NCBI GenBank assembly: GCA_963835215.1
Contig: CAWIES010000004.1
Span: 868,001 to 932,000 of the forward strand
DNA from: Roseiarcus sp963835215
Lineage (GTDB): Bacteria > Pseudomonadota > Alphaproteobacteria > Rhizobiales > Beijerinckiaceae
DNA: 64,000 bases
Direction of reading: 5' to 3'
The notes below the pieces were generated by a model. It did not search any database. It saw only the letters and a program-made list of their open reading frames with translations, and was not told where the DNA came from. Shown piece by piece: positions 1 through 8,371 of the stretch; the stretch's first letter is position 1, and each line of letters starts with the position of its first letter. The position numbers and the translations under genes were made by a program.

Positions 1-419
1 TTCTGTTCGCCAGAAGCCGCTGGGGCCGCGAATTGTCCGTCCTCAAAGGCAATGCCAAGGTCGGGCGCATGATCGGCCTGTCGTTCGCGCGCGAAACCAT
101 GCTGGTGATGTCGCTGGGCGGCGCGCTCGGCGGGCTGGCGGGGATCTGCGAAGTCTCGGCCATTCAGGGCCGCTTGCAGCCGGGCATATCCGTCGGTTAC
201 GGGCTGACGGGATTTCTGGTCGCATGGCTGTCGGGCCACAACGCCTTTGTCGCCATCATGGTGTCGTTCCTGATCGGCGGACTGACGGCCGCCGGCGATT
301 CGCTGCAGCTCTATGCCAAGGTGCCGGCCGCGAGCGCGACCATTCTGCAAGGCCTGTTGTTCGCGACCGCGCTCGCCGTCGGCAGCCTGTCCCAGCGATG
401 GAGCGCATCCCGTGGCTGA
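1..419 (+). CDS. ABC transporter permease, BMP/nucleoside type, 3' part
   Basis: The reading frame is open from the left edge (first full codon at base 3), so the N-terminus lies outside the window. About 138 residues remain, with alternating hydrophobic helices and a Gly/Ala-rich core typical of the BPD_transp_2 permease family. The stop at 417-419 overlaps the start of a second permease of the same family. Paired permeases are usual in importers of the BMP lipoprotein class, which take up purine nucleosides and related compounds across the inner membrane. The substrate here is inferred from family only, because the binding protein and ATPase genes are not in the window. Confidence 0.8.
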   Translation, partial: LFARSRWGRELSVLKGNAKVGRMIGLSFARETMLVMSLGGALGGLAGICEVSAIQGRLQPGISVGYGLTGFLVAWLSGHNAFVAIMVSFLIGGLTAAGDSLQLYAKVPAASATILQGLLFATALAVGSLSQRWSASRG

Positions 420-1341
420 GCAGGACTTCTTGATGCCGGGCTCGTGGATCGCGGCATCCTTGCGCAGCGCCACACCGCTAATGGTCGTGATGCTCGGCGA
501 GACGCTGACGCAGCGCACCGGCGTGATCAATCTCGGGGTCGAGGGCGAGATGCTGATGGGAGCCTGCGTCGGCTTCGCGGTCGCCGCCACCACCGGCAGC
601 CCGCTGCTGGGTCTGATCGCCGGCAGTATAGCCGGCGCGGTTCTGTCGACCGTCCATGCCGGCCTGGTGCTGGGCGCCAAGGCCAACCAGATCGGCTCCG
701 GCCTGGCGGTATGGATGATCGGCTTGGGCCTGACGTCCTATTTCGGCCGGACGTTTGTCGGCGGACAGGTCTCGCCGTTCCTGCCGCTCGGCGCGCGTTT
801 ACCGAATGCGCCGCCCTTCATTCGCGCCATTCTCGATCAGATCACCTGGACCGCTCCCATAGCGCTGGCGCTTGCCGTTATCGCCGGTTTTTGGCTGTAC
901 CGGACCCGCACCGGATTGAGCTGGCGCACCGTCGGCGAGTCAAGCAATGTCGCCCGAGCGCTCGGCATCCGTCCGATCTGGGTACGCCTGCAATCCATTC
1001 TGGTTGGCGGGTTGTTCGCCGGGCTCGGCGGCGCGATCCTGTCGGTCGACTACACCCAGACTTGGGCGCAGGACATCACCAAGGGCAAAGGGCTGGTTGC
1101 GGTTGGCCTCGTGATCGTGGCGCGCTGGAATCCGTTTCTGGTGATTCCGACCGCGCTCTTGTTCGGGCTGAGCGAAACATCGGTGTTGAAATTGCAGGCC
1201 GCCGGCGTGGCGATTTCGCCGTCGCTGCTGGCGACCGTGCCATATGTCTTCGCGATCATCGTGGTGGTGCTGGCCCAATCGCAGGGGCGCCGCAGCGCCG
1301 CGATGCCGGCCGATCTGGTCTCCATTTTTCGTACCGGCTAG
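412..1341 (+). CDS. ABC transporter permease, BMP/nucleoside type (second permease)
   Basis: About 309 residues with eight or more hydrophobic segments. Near the N-terminus is the motif 'ERTGVINLGVEG'-like 'QRTGVINLGVEGEMLMG', a hallmark of YufQ-type permeases of the BMP importer family. A GTG at 412 overlaps the upstream permease gene by 8 bases and suggests translational coupling; an ATG at 433 is the alternative start. With its upstream partner it would form the membrane channel of a nucleoside-type importer. The gene is intact to its stop. It is followed by 180 bases without a gene and then an IS5-family transposase, so anything that once lay downstream in the operon has been separated from it. 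Confidence 0.85.
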   Translation: MAEQDFLMPGSWIAASLRSATPLMVVMLGETLTQRTGVINLGVEGEMLMGACVGFAVAATTGSPLLGLIAGSIAGAVLSTVHAGLVLGAKANQIGSGLAVWMIGLGLTSYFGRTFVGGQVSPFLPLGARLPNAPPFIRAILDQITWTAPIALALAVIAGFWLYRTRTGLSWRTVGESSNVARALGIRPIWVRLQSILVGGLFAGLGGAILSVDYTQTWAQDITKGKGLVAVGLVIVARWNPFLVIPTALLFGLSETSVLKLQAAGVAISPSLLATVPYVFAIIVVVLAQSQGRRSAAMPADLVSIFRTG

Positions 1342-1489
1342 CCGGTCCATACATTCAGGTCATTCGCAACAGGTGCGGGCCTGGCAGTAAGTCCGACTAT
1401 GTCTGTTGTTGCACCGAAAGCGGAAGTAAGTTCAGGGCATTAGCGAAATGGCAGCGGGCTATTGCCGGTTGAAGGCGTCGGTCAGGACA

Positions 1490-1522
1490 TGATTCAAGCT
1501 CCGAAGCTGGAGCCTCGAATCA
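1490..1522 (+). promoter_or_regulatory. Hairpin overlapping the transposase start
   Basis: TGATTC at 1490-1495 pairs with GAATCA at 1517-1522, and the stem continues inward with one mismatch around a GAAGCT loop. The 3' arm ends on the first base of the transposase ATG, so the structure could hide the start codon in read-through transcripts. Hairpins of this kind limit transposase expression in many insertion sequences. That role is inferred here. Confidence 0.45.
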
Positions 1523-2283
1523 TGCGCTACGAACTCAGTGACTATGAATGGACCTCCATCAAACCGATGCTGCCGAACAAATCTCGCGGCGTTCCGCGCG
1601 TAAACGACCGGCGCGTGCTCAACGGTATCTTTTGGGTCTTACGCTCAGGCGCTCCGTGGCGCGATCTACCGGAAACCTGCGGTCCTCGTACCACTTGCTA
1701 TAATCGCTTCGTTCGTTGGCGGCGAGCTGGCGTCTGGGACCGGATCATGGATGCAATGGCCGCTGGTCACGACGCGGCAGTGCAGATGATCGATACCTCC
1801 GTCGTGCGCGTGCACCAGCACGGAGCCTGCATCGCGGACAACAATCAGCAAGATATGGGTCGCTCGCGTGGTGGCCTGACCAGCAAGATTCACGCGGTAG
1901 TGGACACCAACGGCCTGCCGGTCCATCTCGCGCTCACGCCCGGTGAAGCGCAAGACAATCGGCTGTGTTCGGTTCTGCTTAGCGCGTTGCTCCCACAAAC
2001 AATGTTGCTCGCCGATCGTCGATATGACGCAAACTGGATCAGGGAGTTTGCCCGTCAGCAGGGAGCGTGGGCAAACATTCCGCCGAAACGAAATCGGAAA
2101 GACCCAATCCGCTTCAGCCCGTATCCGTATCGCGCGCGCAACCTGATCGAACGGTTCTTCAACAAGATCAAGCAATGTCGTCGTGTCGCAACCCGGTACG
2201 ACAAACTCGCGGCCAACTATCTGGCGTTTATCAAACTCGCGTCAATCCGAATTTGGTTGCGTGCTAACGAGTCCACGCCCTAG
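1522..2283 (+). CDS. IS5-family (IS427/IS1031-like) transposase, single ORF
   Basis: The 253-residue protein has the DUF4096 start region 'MRYELSDYEWTSIKPMLPN' and then a DDE domain. Acidic residues are visible in 'MIDTSVVRVHQHG', 'LLADRRYDANWI' and 'LIERFFNKIKQC', giving a D-D-E set, so the coding frame looks complete. The usual 'DRGYDAD' is 'DRRYDAN' here, a change at a conserved glycine next to the second Asp that may weaken activity. Many IS427 members split this gene in two frames; here it is one frame. The ATG at 1522 is chosen because conserved homology begins there. The stop overlaps the stop of the convergent caspase-like gene. Confidence 0.9.
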   Translation: MRYELSDYEWTSIKPMLPNKSRGVPRVNDRRVLNGIFWVLRSGAPWRDLPETCGPRTTCYNRFVRWRRAGVWDRIMDAMAAGHDAAVQMIDTSVVRVHQHGACIADNNQQDMGRSRGGLTSKIHAVVDTNGLPVHLALTPGEAQDNRLCSVLLSALLPQTMLLADRRYDANWIREFARQQGAWANIPPKRNRKDPIRFSPYPYRARNLIERFFNKIKQCRRVATRYDKLAANYLAFIKLASIRIWLRANESTP

Positions 2284-3038
2284 TGCGCACTAAGTTTGTC
2301 AGGAGTCTCGCCGAGCAATTCGAGCACCCGCTCGCCCCCCGCCATCTGCGGGTTGGAGGGATCGAAGCCCTCCGCCTGCTCACGTGTCGTAATGAGCTGC
2401 CGCGCCAGCGCGAAGGCCTCCGGCAGCGACCGGGTCTTGGTCAACGCCTGATCGAAGAAAGCGTCGCCAAAATACGTCCATTTCGCTCCGTCGCGACAGC
2501 CGAACGAGGCGTGATTGTCATCGGCCGCGGTGATGACCAGCGTATCGGGTTCGGCCAAGGCGTCGGCGAACACGCCGGCGTAGCAGGCCGAAACGATGAC
2601 GACGCTAAGCCGCGCCCCGCTCTCGCGCAGCATCGTGCGCAGTTCGATCGGGGTGATGAACGATCTGCCCTGCGGGGTCGCGACGCCGATCCCCTCCTGA
2701 TCGCCATGCGAGGTGAGGATCAGGAACAGCAGGTCGCGGTCGGGGTCCATTTTCGCGCCGAGCTCGGCGAGCGTTGCGCGCAGGTTCGCTTCGGTCGCCT
2801 CGCCGCTGCGCGTCGTGTTGGCGCGCACGATCACCTTGTCCGCCGGACCGAACTGGCGCGCGACGATGCGCGCCGCGCCCTCCGCCTCGCTGGCAAAGAC
2901 GCTCTGCTCGCCCCACAGGCCGAAGGCGACGACATCGACCTTGCCTGGCGCCGCCTGCGCCAGGGTCGCGGCAAGCGCCAGCGTCAGCGCCAAACCACCG
3001 CTCCAGAGCCTCATGGCACGCCCGGCGATTGACTTCAT
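2280..3038 (-). CDS. Exported caspase-like cysteine protease, peptidase C13 (legumain-like)
   Basis: The 252-residue product has an N-terminal signal peptide (hydrophobic run ending near 'AQAAPGK'). The catalytic His is in 'LTSHGDQEG' and the catalytic Cys in 'VIVSACYAG', each at the end of a hydrophobic strand as in clan CD proteases. The 'DDNHASFGC..WTYFGDAFF' region is typical of bacterial C13 proteins of unknown substrate. ATG at 3038 is chosen; 3014 is also possible and would shorten the pre-signal region. The stop codon coincides with the right border of the IS, so the last residues may be IS-derived. Downstream of an SGNH esterase and a TPR protein on the same strand. Confidence 0.8.
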   Translation of the reverse strand: MKSIAGRAMRLWSGGLALTLALAATLAQAAPGKVDVVAFGLWGEQSVFASEAEGAARIVARQFGPADKVIVRANTTRSGEATEANLRATLAELGAKMDPDRDLLFLILTSHGDQEGIGVATPQGRSFITPIELRTMLRESGARLSVVIVSACYAGVFADALAEPDTLVITAADDNHASFGCRDGAKWTYFGDAFFDQALTKTRSLPEAFALARQLITTREQAEGFDPSNPQMAGGERVLELLGETPDKLSAH

Positions 3039-3106
3039 GCCCGTCTTTCTAGCGCCAAGCGCCAGCAAGGGTAACCCGGTCCGCCCTCATTGCGTTCCCG
3101 CTCTCC

Positions 3107-3637
3107 TCACTTTGCCTCGCCGAGGGCGCTGATCACCAGCGGCGTCAGACGCGAAGCGAGCAGGCGATGTCCCCCCGGCGTCAAATGGATGCCGTCGGCC
3201 TGGATGTCCTGGGGCGGCATGTCGTAATTGCTATGAAGATCGACGATCGCGACGCCGCGCGCGCTGAGCTTCGCCCTCATCGTCGCAAAATCGTCCGCGT
3301 CCGTGGCGAGGGGGACGTGCAGGCGCGCATCGTTCCACATGCCGCCGCCGACATCGAGAATGACGACCCGGGTTCCCGCTGGCGTCGCCTGGTCGATGCG
3401 GGCGAGCATCTGCTGGCTGCCGTCGCCCGAGACGCCGGCGTTGATCACCGTGACCGGGTAGCCCTTCGCGCGCAACATCGCTTCGAGCTGCGCGGGAAAG
3501 GCTTCGCTCAGGCTGACGCCGCGCCCAGCGACATTGCTGGCGCCGAACGCGACCACCTGCGCCTCGGCCGGCGCCAGACGGGCGCCGATCAGGAAAACGC
3601 AGAGCGAAACGATCGCAACGATCCACCGCATCGACAT
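3107..3637 (-). CDS. Exported SGNH/GDSL-type hydrolase (TesA-like arylesterase)
   Basis: A 176-residue lipase/esterase-fold protein with a signal peptide ending near 'APAEAQ'. SGNH blocks are in order: 'FGASNVAGRG' with the nucleophile Ser, 'NAGVSGDGS' with the block II Gly, 'GGGMWND' with the block III Asn, and 'DGIHLTPGGH' with the catalytic Asp and His. The usual GDS is GAS, which is common in the TesA-like subgroup. The product would act on esters or thioesters in the periplasm. It lies between a TPR protein gene and the caspase-like gene on the same strand, with gaps of 21 and 68 bases, and could share their transcript. Confidence 0.85.
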   Translation of the reverse strand: MSMRWIVAIVSLCVFLIGARLAPAEAQVVAFGASNVAGRGVSLSEAFPAQLEAMLRAKGYPVTVINAGVSGDGSQQMLARIDQATPAGTRVVILDVGGGMWNDARLHVPLATDADDFATMRAKLSARGVAIVDLHSNYDMPPQDIQADGIHLTPGGHRLLASRLTPLVISALGEAK

Positions 3638-3658
3638 CGCCGCCTTTCCCGCCCCGTC

Positions 3659-4396
3659 TTACGATCCGGCGATCTTCTCCGCGCTCGCCAGCCATTGCCG
3701 TTCAGTGGCGCGCACATGGGCGGGCGCCCGGCGCAGCGAACGCACCACATCCTGCGCGATCTCGCGCGCCTCCCCCTCGCGGCCGAGCCGCTGCAGCAAT
3801 TGCGCCTGACGCACGCTCGGCTCGACGCCGGGGTAGTGCTGGCTCGCGGCGCCATAGCTGGCGATCGCTTCGTCGTTGCGCCCCGCCCCTTCGAGCGCGA
3901 TCGCGCGCACCAGATCGGCCTCCGGCGTTTCGTAGCTCGGCCAGAGCCGCTTGAGTTCGGCGAACGTCGCGACCGCCGCCCCCGCGTCGCCCAGTCCGAG
4001 CTCAGCGCGCGCCTTGCCCAGCATGAAACTGGGCTCGTCGCCGAGCGGCATCGCCAGAATGGCGTTATATTGCGCGAGCGCCTCATCGAACTTGCCCAGC
4101 GCCAGGCATTCCTCGGCCAAGGCCGAGCGATTGGCGATCGTGTCGACCACCGTCAGTTGATCCTGCAGGTCCCGGTAGCGTCGGCCCGGATCGAGCGCGC
4201 TGGCGAAGCGCCCACGCGCCCGGCGCGCCCCGCGCGAGCCGAACCATTCGGGAACCAGCTCGACCACGATATAGGCGAGCGCGCCGATCCCCGGCAGGAA
4301 CAGGATGATGTAGCCCCAGGGCATGAAGCGCCCGGTGCGGGCCGCGTGCACGATCAACGCGATGTCGAGCACGACAATGAGAATTCCGCTATGCAA
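3659..4396 (-). CDS. Inner-membrane PLDc_N-TPR protein
   Basis: Begins with two hydrophobic helices of the PLDc_N type ('VLDIALIVHAA..', 'YIILFLPGIGALAYIVVEL'), followed by a soluble region of about 180 residues with tetratricopeptide-like helix pairs ('EALAQYNAIL', 'DEAIASYGAA'). Such proteins are thought to be membrane-anchored scaffolds; no catalytic residues are visible. The start is taken as TTG at 4396 because GGGAG lies about 9 bases upstream and the first helix follows at once. A longer frame reaches 4450 but adds residues without family character. It is followed by the SGNH esterase gene on the same strand. Confidence 0.7.
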   Translation of the reverse strand: MHSGILIVVLDIALIVHAARTGRFMPWGYIILFLPGIGALAYIVVELVPEWFGSRGARRARGRFASALDPGRRYRDLQDQLTVVDTIANRSALAEECLALGKFDEALAQYNAILAMPLGDEPSFMLGKARAELGLGDAGAAVATFAELKRLWPSYETPEADLVRAIALEGAGRNDEAIASYGAASQHYPGVEPSVRQAQLLQRLGREGEAREIAQDVVRSLRRAPAHVRATERQWLASAEKIAGS

Positions 4397-4497
4397 TCGA
4401 CTGGCTCCCGGCGGCAGAACCCGCAGGCTAGGACAGGAATATGGCGGCAAGGCTTAGTCGTTTCGCCGCCCGTTTGTCCAATTCCCGGCGTCGCTCG

Positions 4498-4680
4498 CGG
4501 GTCATCCTCCTCCTTCGAGACGCCTGCTGCGCAGGCTCCTCAGGATGAGGACGGTCGGGGGCTGGCGCGCTCGCCTCCTTCCCTCATCCCTGAGGAGCGC
4601 CGCGCAAACGGCGCGCTCGCCCCCTTCCCTCATCCTGAGGAGCGCCGCGCAAGCGGCGCGTCTCGAAGGACGAGGGAAGG
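4498..4680. repeat. Cluster of three dispersed palindromic repeats (family A)
   Basis: Three related units lie in the 243-base gap downstream of recG. Each contains 'CTCATCC(C)TGAGGAGCG' and a GC-rich stem such as 'CGCCGCGCAAGCGGCGCG', and the outer parts 'CCTTCGAGACGC' and 'TCTCGAAGGACGAGG' are inverted to each other. This pattern is common as a multicopy element in Hyphomicrobiales genomes. It could act as a bidirectional transcript end for recG; no gene is seen in the gap. Confidence 0.7.
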
Positions 4681-4693
4681 GCTGGCGATCGCC

Positions 4694-6793
4694 CTACCCC
4701 GCCTCCAGCAACCGCGCCGCCTCGTCGCGCTCGAAGAGATAAAGCAGCAGGCGCAAAGCGCGATTGGCTTCGCCGCTTAAGCTCGCGTTGGCCGCCAGCG
4801 CCGCCTCCGCCTGCCGTCGCGCCAGCGACAGAAGCGCGCCATGGATTTCAAGTCTGGCGAGGCGAAAACCGGGCGCGCCGGACTGGCGTGACCCGAGCAC
4901 CTCGCCCTCCCCGCGCAGCCGCAGGTCCTCCTCGGCGATGCGGAAGCCGTCTTCGCTCTCGCGCAGGATTTCGAGCCGCGCCCGGGCCGCTTCGCCGAGC
5001 GGACCTTTGTAGAGCAGCAGGCAGGACGAGCGGGCGGCGCCCCGCCCGACCCGGCCGCGCAATTGGTGCAATTGCGCGAGGCCGAAGCGCTCGGCGTGCT
5101 CGATCACCATGATGGTCGCCTCCGCCACATCGACGCCGACTTCGACCACGGTGGTCGCGACCAGCGCCTTCGTCTCGCCGCGCTGGAAACGCTCCATCGC
5201 GGCGTCCTTTTCCGGCCCCTTCATGCGGCCGTGGACGAGGCCGACCGCGTCGCCGAAGAAATGGCGCAGCGACTCGGCGCGCGCTTCGGCCGCGGCGACA
5301 TCGAGCGCTTCGCTCTCTTCGACCAGCGGGCAGATCCAATAGGCGCGCTGTCCGCCCGCAATCGCCCGCCCGACCCCGGCGACGACCTCCTCGAGGCGAT
5401 CGAGCGGAATGACGCGCGTGTCGATCGGCTGGCGGCCGGGCGGCTTCTCGTGCAGCGCCGAGACGTCCATGTCGCCAAAAAAGGCCAGCACCAGCGTGCG
5501 CGGGATCGGCGTCGCGGTCATCACCAGCAAATCGACCGCCTCGCCCTTGCCGGTGAGCGCGAGGCGCTGATGGACGCCGAAGCGATGCTGCTCGTCGACG
5601 ACGGCAAGGCCGAGATCGCGGAAGACGACGCTCTCCTGAAACAGCGCGTGGGTGCCGACGACGAGGTCGATCTCGCCCGCGGCGAGCGCCGCCATCGCCT
5701 GACGCCGCTCCGCGGCTTTGTCGCGCCCGGTGGTTAAGGCGATGCGCAGGCCGGCAGCCTCGGCGAGCGGGCGCATGCGCTCGAAATGCTGGCGGGCGAG
5801 AATTTCGGTCGGCGCCATCAGCGCCGCTTGTCGCCCCGCCTCAATCACATCGGCCATCGCCAGCAGCGCGACGATGGTCTTGCCCGAGCCGACGTCGCCC
5901 TGCAGCAGGCGCAGCATACGCTTGGGCTCGGCGAGATCGGCGCGGATTTCGCTCAAAGCTCTGGCCTGCGCGCCGGTCAGCGCAAACGGCAGCGCGTCCA
6001 GAATTCGTTGCGCCAGCTTGCCCGCGCTGACGTGCGGGCGGCCGGCGACGACGCGCATGCGGGCGCGGATCAGCAGCAGCGCGAGCTGATTGGCCAGCAA
6101 CTCGTCATAGGCGAGCCGGGTCGCGGCGCGGCCCGCGGGGTCGATGTCGGCCGGCGTCGCGGGCTCATGCAGCGCGTGCAGCGCGTCGGCGAAGCTCGGC
6201 GCTTGCAGGCGGCTGAGGTCGGCGGGGTCGATCCATTCGGGCAGCTTCGGGAGCCGCGCCAGCGCGGCTTGCGTGGCCTTGGCGACGGTGCGCGGAAACA
6301 GCCCTTCGGTCAGGCCGTAGACCGGCTCGACCGCCGGCATTTTGGCCAGTTCTTCGGCGTCCATCACCCGGTCGGGATGGACCATCTGCAACCGGCCGTC
6401 CCACATTTCGAGCTTGCCGGAAACCCAACGCGTCGCGCCGAGCGGCAGGCGCTTCTTGATCCACTCGAAATTGGCGAGAAAGAACACGAGTTCGACATCG
6501 CCGGTCTCGTCCTCGACCAGCACCTTGTACGGCGCCTTGGAGCGCGGGCTGGGCGGCGGGCGATGCTCGACGACCCGCACTTCGAGCGTCGCAATCGCCT
6601 CGCGCGCCGCATCGACAATCTTCGGCCGGGCGCGCCGGTCGATCACCGCGTGCGGCAGATGGAACAGCACATCGACGACGCGGGCGCCTTGAGGGCGGTC
6701 GAGGAGCTTGTCGATCAGCTTGGCGTATTTCGGCCCGACGCCCGGGAGCGTTGCGGCCGGGGCGAACAGCGGGTCGAGCAAGGCCGGGCGCAT
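4694..6793 (-). CDS. recG: ATP-dependent DNA helicase RecG
   Basis: 699 residues, the usual length. An N-terminal wedge/OB region is followed by a superfamily 2 helicase core: Walker A 'LLQGDVGSGKT' near residue 300, Walker B 'AVVDEQHRFG' near residue 400, and 'MTATPIPRTL', with the helicase C domain ending in 'QLRGRVGRG'. RecG remodels stalled replication forks and branch-migrates Holliday junctions in the cytoplasm. ATG at 6793 starts the conserved 'MRPALLDPLFAPAATLPGVG'; the longer open frame upstream has no family character. Monocistronic by appearance, divergent from the toxin module. Confidence 0.97.
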   Translation of the reverse strand: MRPALLDPLFAPAATLPGVGPKYAKLIDKLLDRPQGARVVDVLFHLPHAVIDRRARPKIVDAAREAIATLEVRVVEHRPPPSPRSKAPYKVLVEDETGDVELVFFLANFEWIKKRLPLGATRWVSGKLEMWDGRLQMVHPDRVMDAEELAKMPAVEPVYGLTEGLFPRTVAKATQAALARLPKLPEWIDPADLSRLQAPSFADALHALHEPATPADIDPAGRAATRLAYDELLANQLALLLIRARMRVVAGRPHVSAGKLAQRILDALPFALTGAQARALSEIRADLAEPKRMLRLLQGDVGSGKTIVALLAMADVIEAGRQAALMAPTEILARQHFERMRPLAEAAGLRIALTTGRDKAAERRQAMAALAAGEIDLVVGTHALFQESVVFRDLGLAVVDEQHRFGVHQRLALTGKGEAVDLLVMTATPIPRTLVLAFFGDMDVSALHEKPPGRQPIDTRVIPLDRLEEVVAGVGRAIAGGQRAYWICPLVEESEALDVAAAEARAESLRHFFGDAVGLVHGRMKGPEKDAAMERFQRGETKALVATTVVEVGVDVAEATIMVIEHAERFGLAQLHQLRGRVGRGAARSSCLLLYKGPLGEAARARLEILRESEDGFRIAEEDLRLRGEGEVLGSRQSGAPGFRLARLEIHGALLSLARRQAEAALAANASLSGEANRALRLLLYLFERDEAARLLEAG

Positions 6794-6995
6794 GGGTGGT
6801 TTATACAGGCGGGGGTGCGCGGTGGGGAAGGCGCGCGGCGCAACGCAACAAGGAGGGCGCGGAGGAGGATTCGAAGAGGTGGTTCCCGTCCACGGCGACG
6901 GCGCGATGCGGTTGAAGAGCGGCATAACCTTGCCAATTCGTTCGCTATATGTTCTACTGTATTTCAGAATTTTATGTAGACGCGAGCCGGGTGAG

Positions 6996-8358
6996 ATGTC
7001 TTTCGCGCGCTATTTCCGGCTCCGCCCCGGGCAAATTGAGTGCGACACCGCTGGGATGCGGGTCGGCGGCGTTGCGCTGCTCGCGCGCGGCGCGGATGGT
7101 TGCTGGAAAAGGCGCGACGCGCGCAATGTCAACCGTGAGCTCTCCGAGCTCTATGGCTTTCCGCTCGACCTCACCTCCATTTGCAGTGGCGTCGATGCCG
7201 TCGGCGCCGCCTTGGAAAACGGCGAGCTCGCTCGCGCCCAAATCGCCACATTGCTGCTACGGCTTCCAGACCCTCCTGGAGCCGAAGCGACAGCGGTCGA
7301 CGTCCTGGAAAAGCGGAGTCTCGCGCTCGACCTCATTGCCTGCGGGCTACTGAAGGCGGAACTCCGAGTGGGACGACAAGCACCCACGAACCGGCGCTCC
7401 GCCGAATCCGGGCTGGTTCGCGCCAACATCTGGCGAGCCAGACACTGAAGGGCCGAACGCCGGCTCAAGCTCCACTGCGGGCGCGTCGTCGCGTGGCGGG
7501 GCGGCGCCGGCCTTCCTCCCGGCCGTGCCAATCGCCGGCGCTGATTCGTTGCTCGCCGAAGACTTGTCAGCGACCGCCTTGCGCGGGCTGGCGATGTTGG
7601 CCGCCCGCGTGTCGGCTGCGACGATCTTGTTCAACGCGATCTTCGTGCCAAGCAACAATCGGCTCGTCGAAGAGGGCCGCATCCCCGGCCGTCCCGACAT
7701 CGCCTATCGTTGGGCGCACGATGAGACCGCAACTGCGGTGACCATCAAAGTTCTTATCGACGGGCAGTGGCGAACCCTTGCCGTCGGCGGCGCGCCGCCA
7801 AACGGCGTCATCTACGACCGCAATGGCCGAGCCGTCGCGAGGGTGGTCAGCGGTCCGGATGGGCGACAGACCCTAGTCGCCACGGTCGAAGCACTTGATC
7901 GCGCGGTCGCCGACCTGCGACGCAAGGATGGCGAGCCAGTCACCGCGCCAATTGCCGAGGATCATGAGCCGAAACTCTGCCCCGACCCGACACCTGAGCC
8001 GAAGACGACGGAATCGGCGAACGCCATCGCCTACCAGGAATACGTTAGCGGGTTGCCTTACGGTTGGGCCATCGATGTCGGGGACGTCATGTTCGACGGT
8101 TGCGATGAGTCAACTGGAAACCTCCTCGACGCGAAGGCGAACATGGATTTCATGTTTGATGGCGACGACAAGCTATATGATTGGGTCTATCCGCAGAACA
8201 ACCCGAGGCTCCAGATGATAGCGCAGGCGGCCACCGCTGCCGCGGCCGGTCGTGCGGTCGTCTGGCATGCGCAAACCGAGAAAACGTATCGAGGATTGAA
8301 GGCGATTGCGGACGACTTGGAGTTTGAAAATCTGTCGGTCGATTTCGATCCGAACTGA
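6996..8358 (+). pseudogene. Polymorphic toxin with C-terminal Tox-REase-5 nuclease domain, split by a frameshift
   Basis: Two frames make one gene. Frame 1 (6996 to about 7364) gives an alpha-helical N-terminal region of about 123 residues ending 'GLLKAE'. From 7366 the next frame continues 'EWDDKHPRTGAPPNPGWF', a Pro/Gly linker, a hydrophobic segment ('LRGLAMLAARVSAATILF'), and a C-terminal domain. That domain has 'YQEYVSGLPYGW', 'VMFDG' and 'LLDAKA', the D...(D/E)xK set of the restriction-endonuclease fold called Tox-REase-5. One extra base between 7362 and 7366 separates the frames; removing it gives about 453 residues. No signal peptide is seen, as is usual for contact-delivered toxins. 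An Imm52-like gene follows after 13 bases. Either a real inactivation or an assembly error. Confidence 0.75.
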
Positions 8359-8371
8359 GCCGAGGCGTTTG

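Larger units (their letters stand above)
1470..2290 (+). mobile_element. IS5-family insertion, ends not resolved
   Basis: The element must enclose the transposase gene, but I could not identify convincing terminal inverted repeats by eye on either side. The right end lies near 2280-2290, because the neighbouring minus-strand protease gene reads in normally from there. The bounds given are therefore approximate. CTAG at 2280-2283 is a plausible part of the target or terminus. Confidence 0.4.

Noticed and set aside
1462..1521. Longer transposase start at TTG 1462
   Set aside because: Family similarity begins at ATG 1522, and the added residues fall in the hairpin leader.
6708..6995. N-terminal extension of the toxin into the recG upstream region
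   Set aside because: The extension overlaps the recG coding start on the other strand and lacks protein-like character; ATG 6996 fits.
7340..7380. Programmed frameshift in the toxin gene
   Set aside because: No slippery heptamer or downstream stimulatory structure is evident, and other genes in the window carry the same kind of single-base break.
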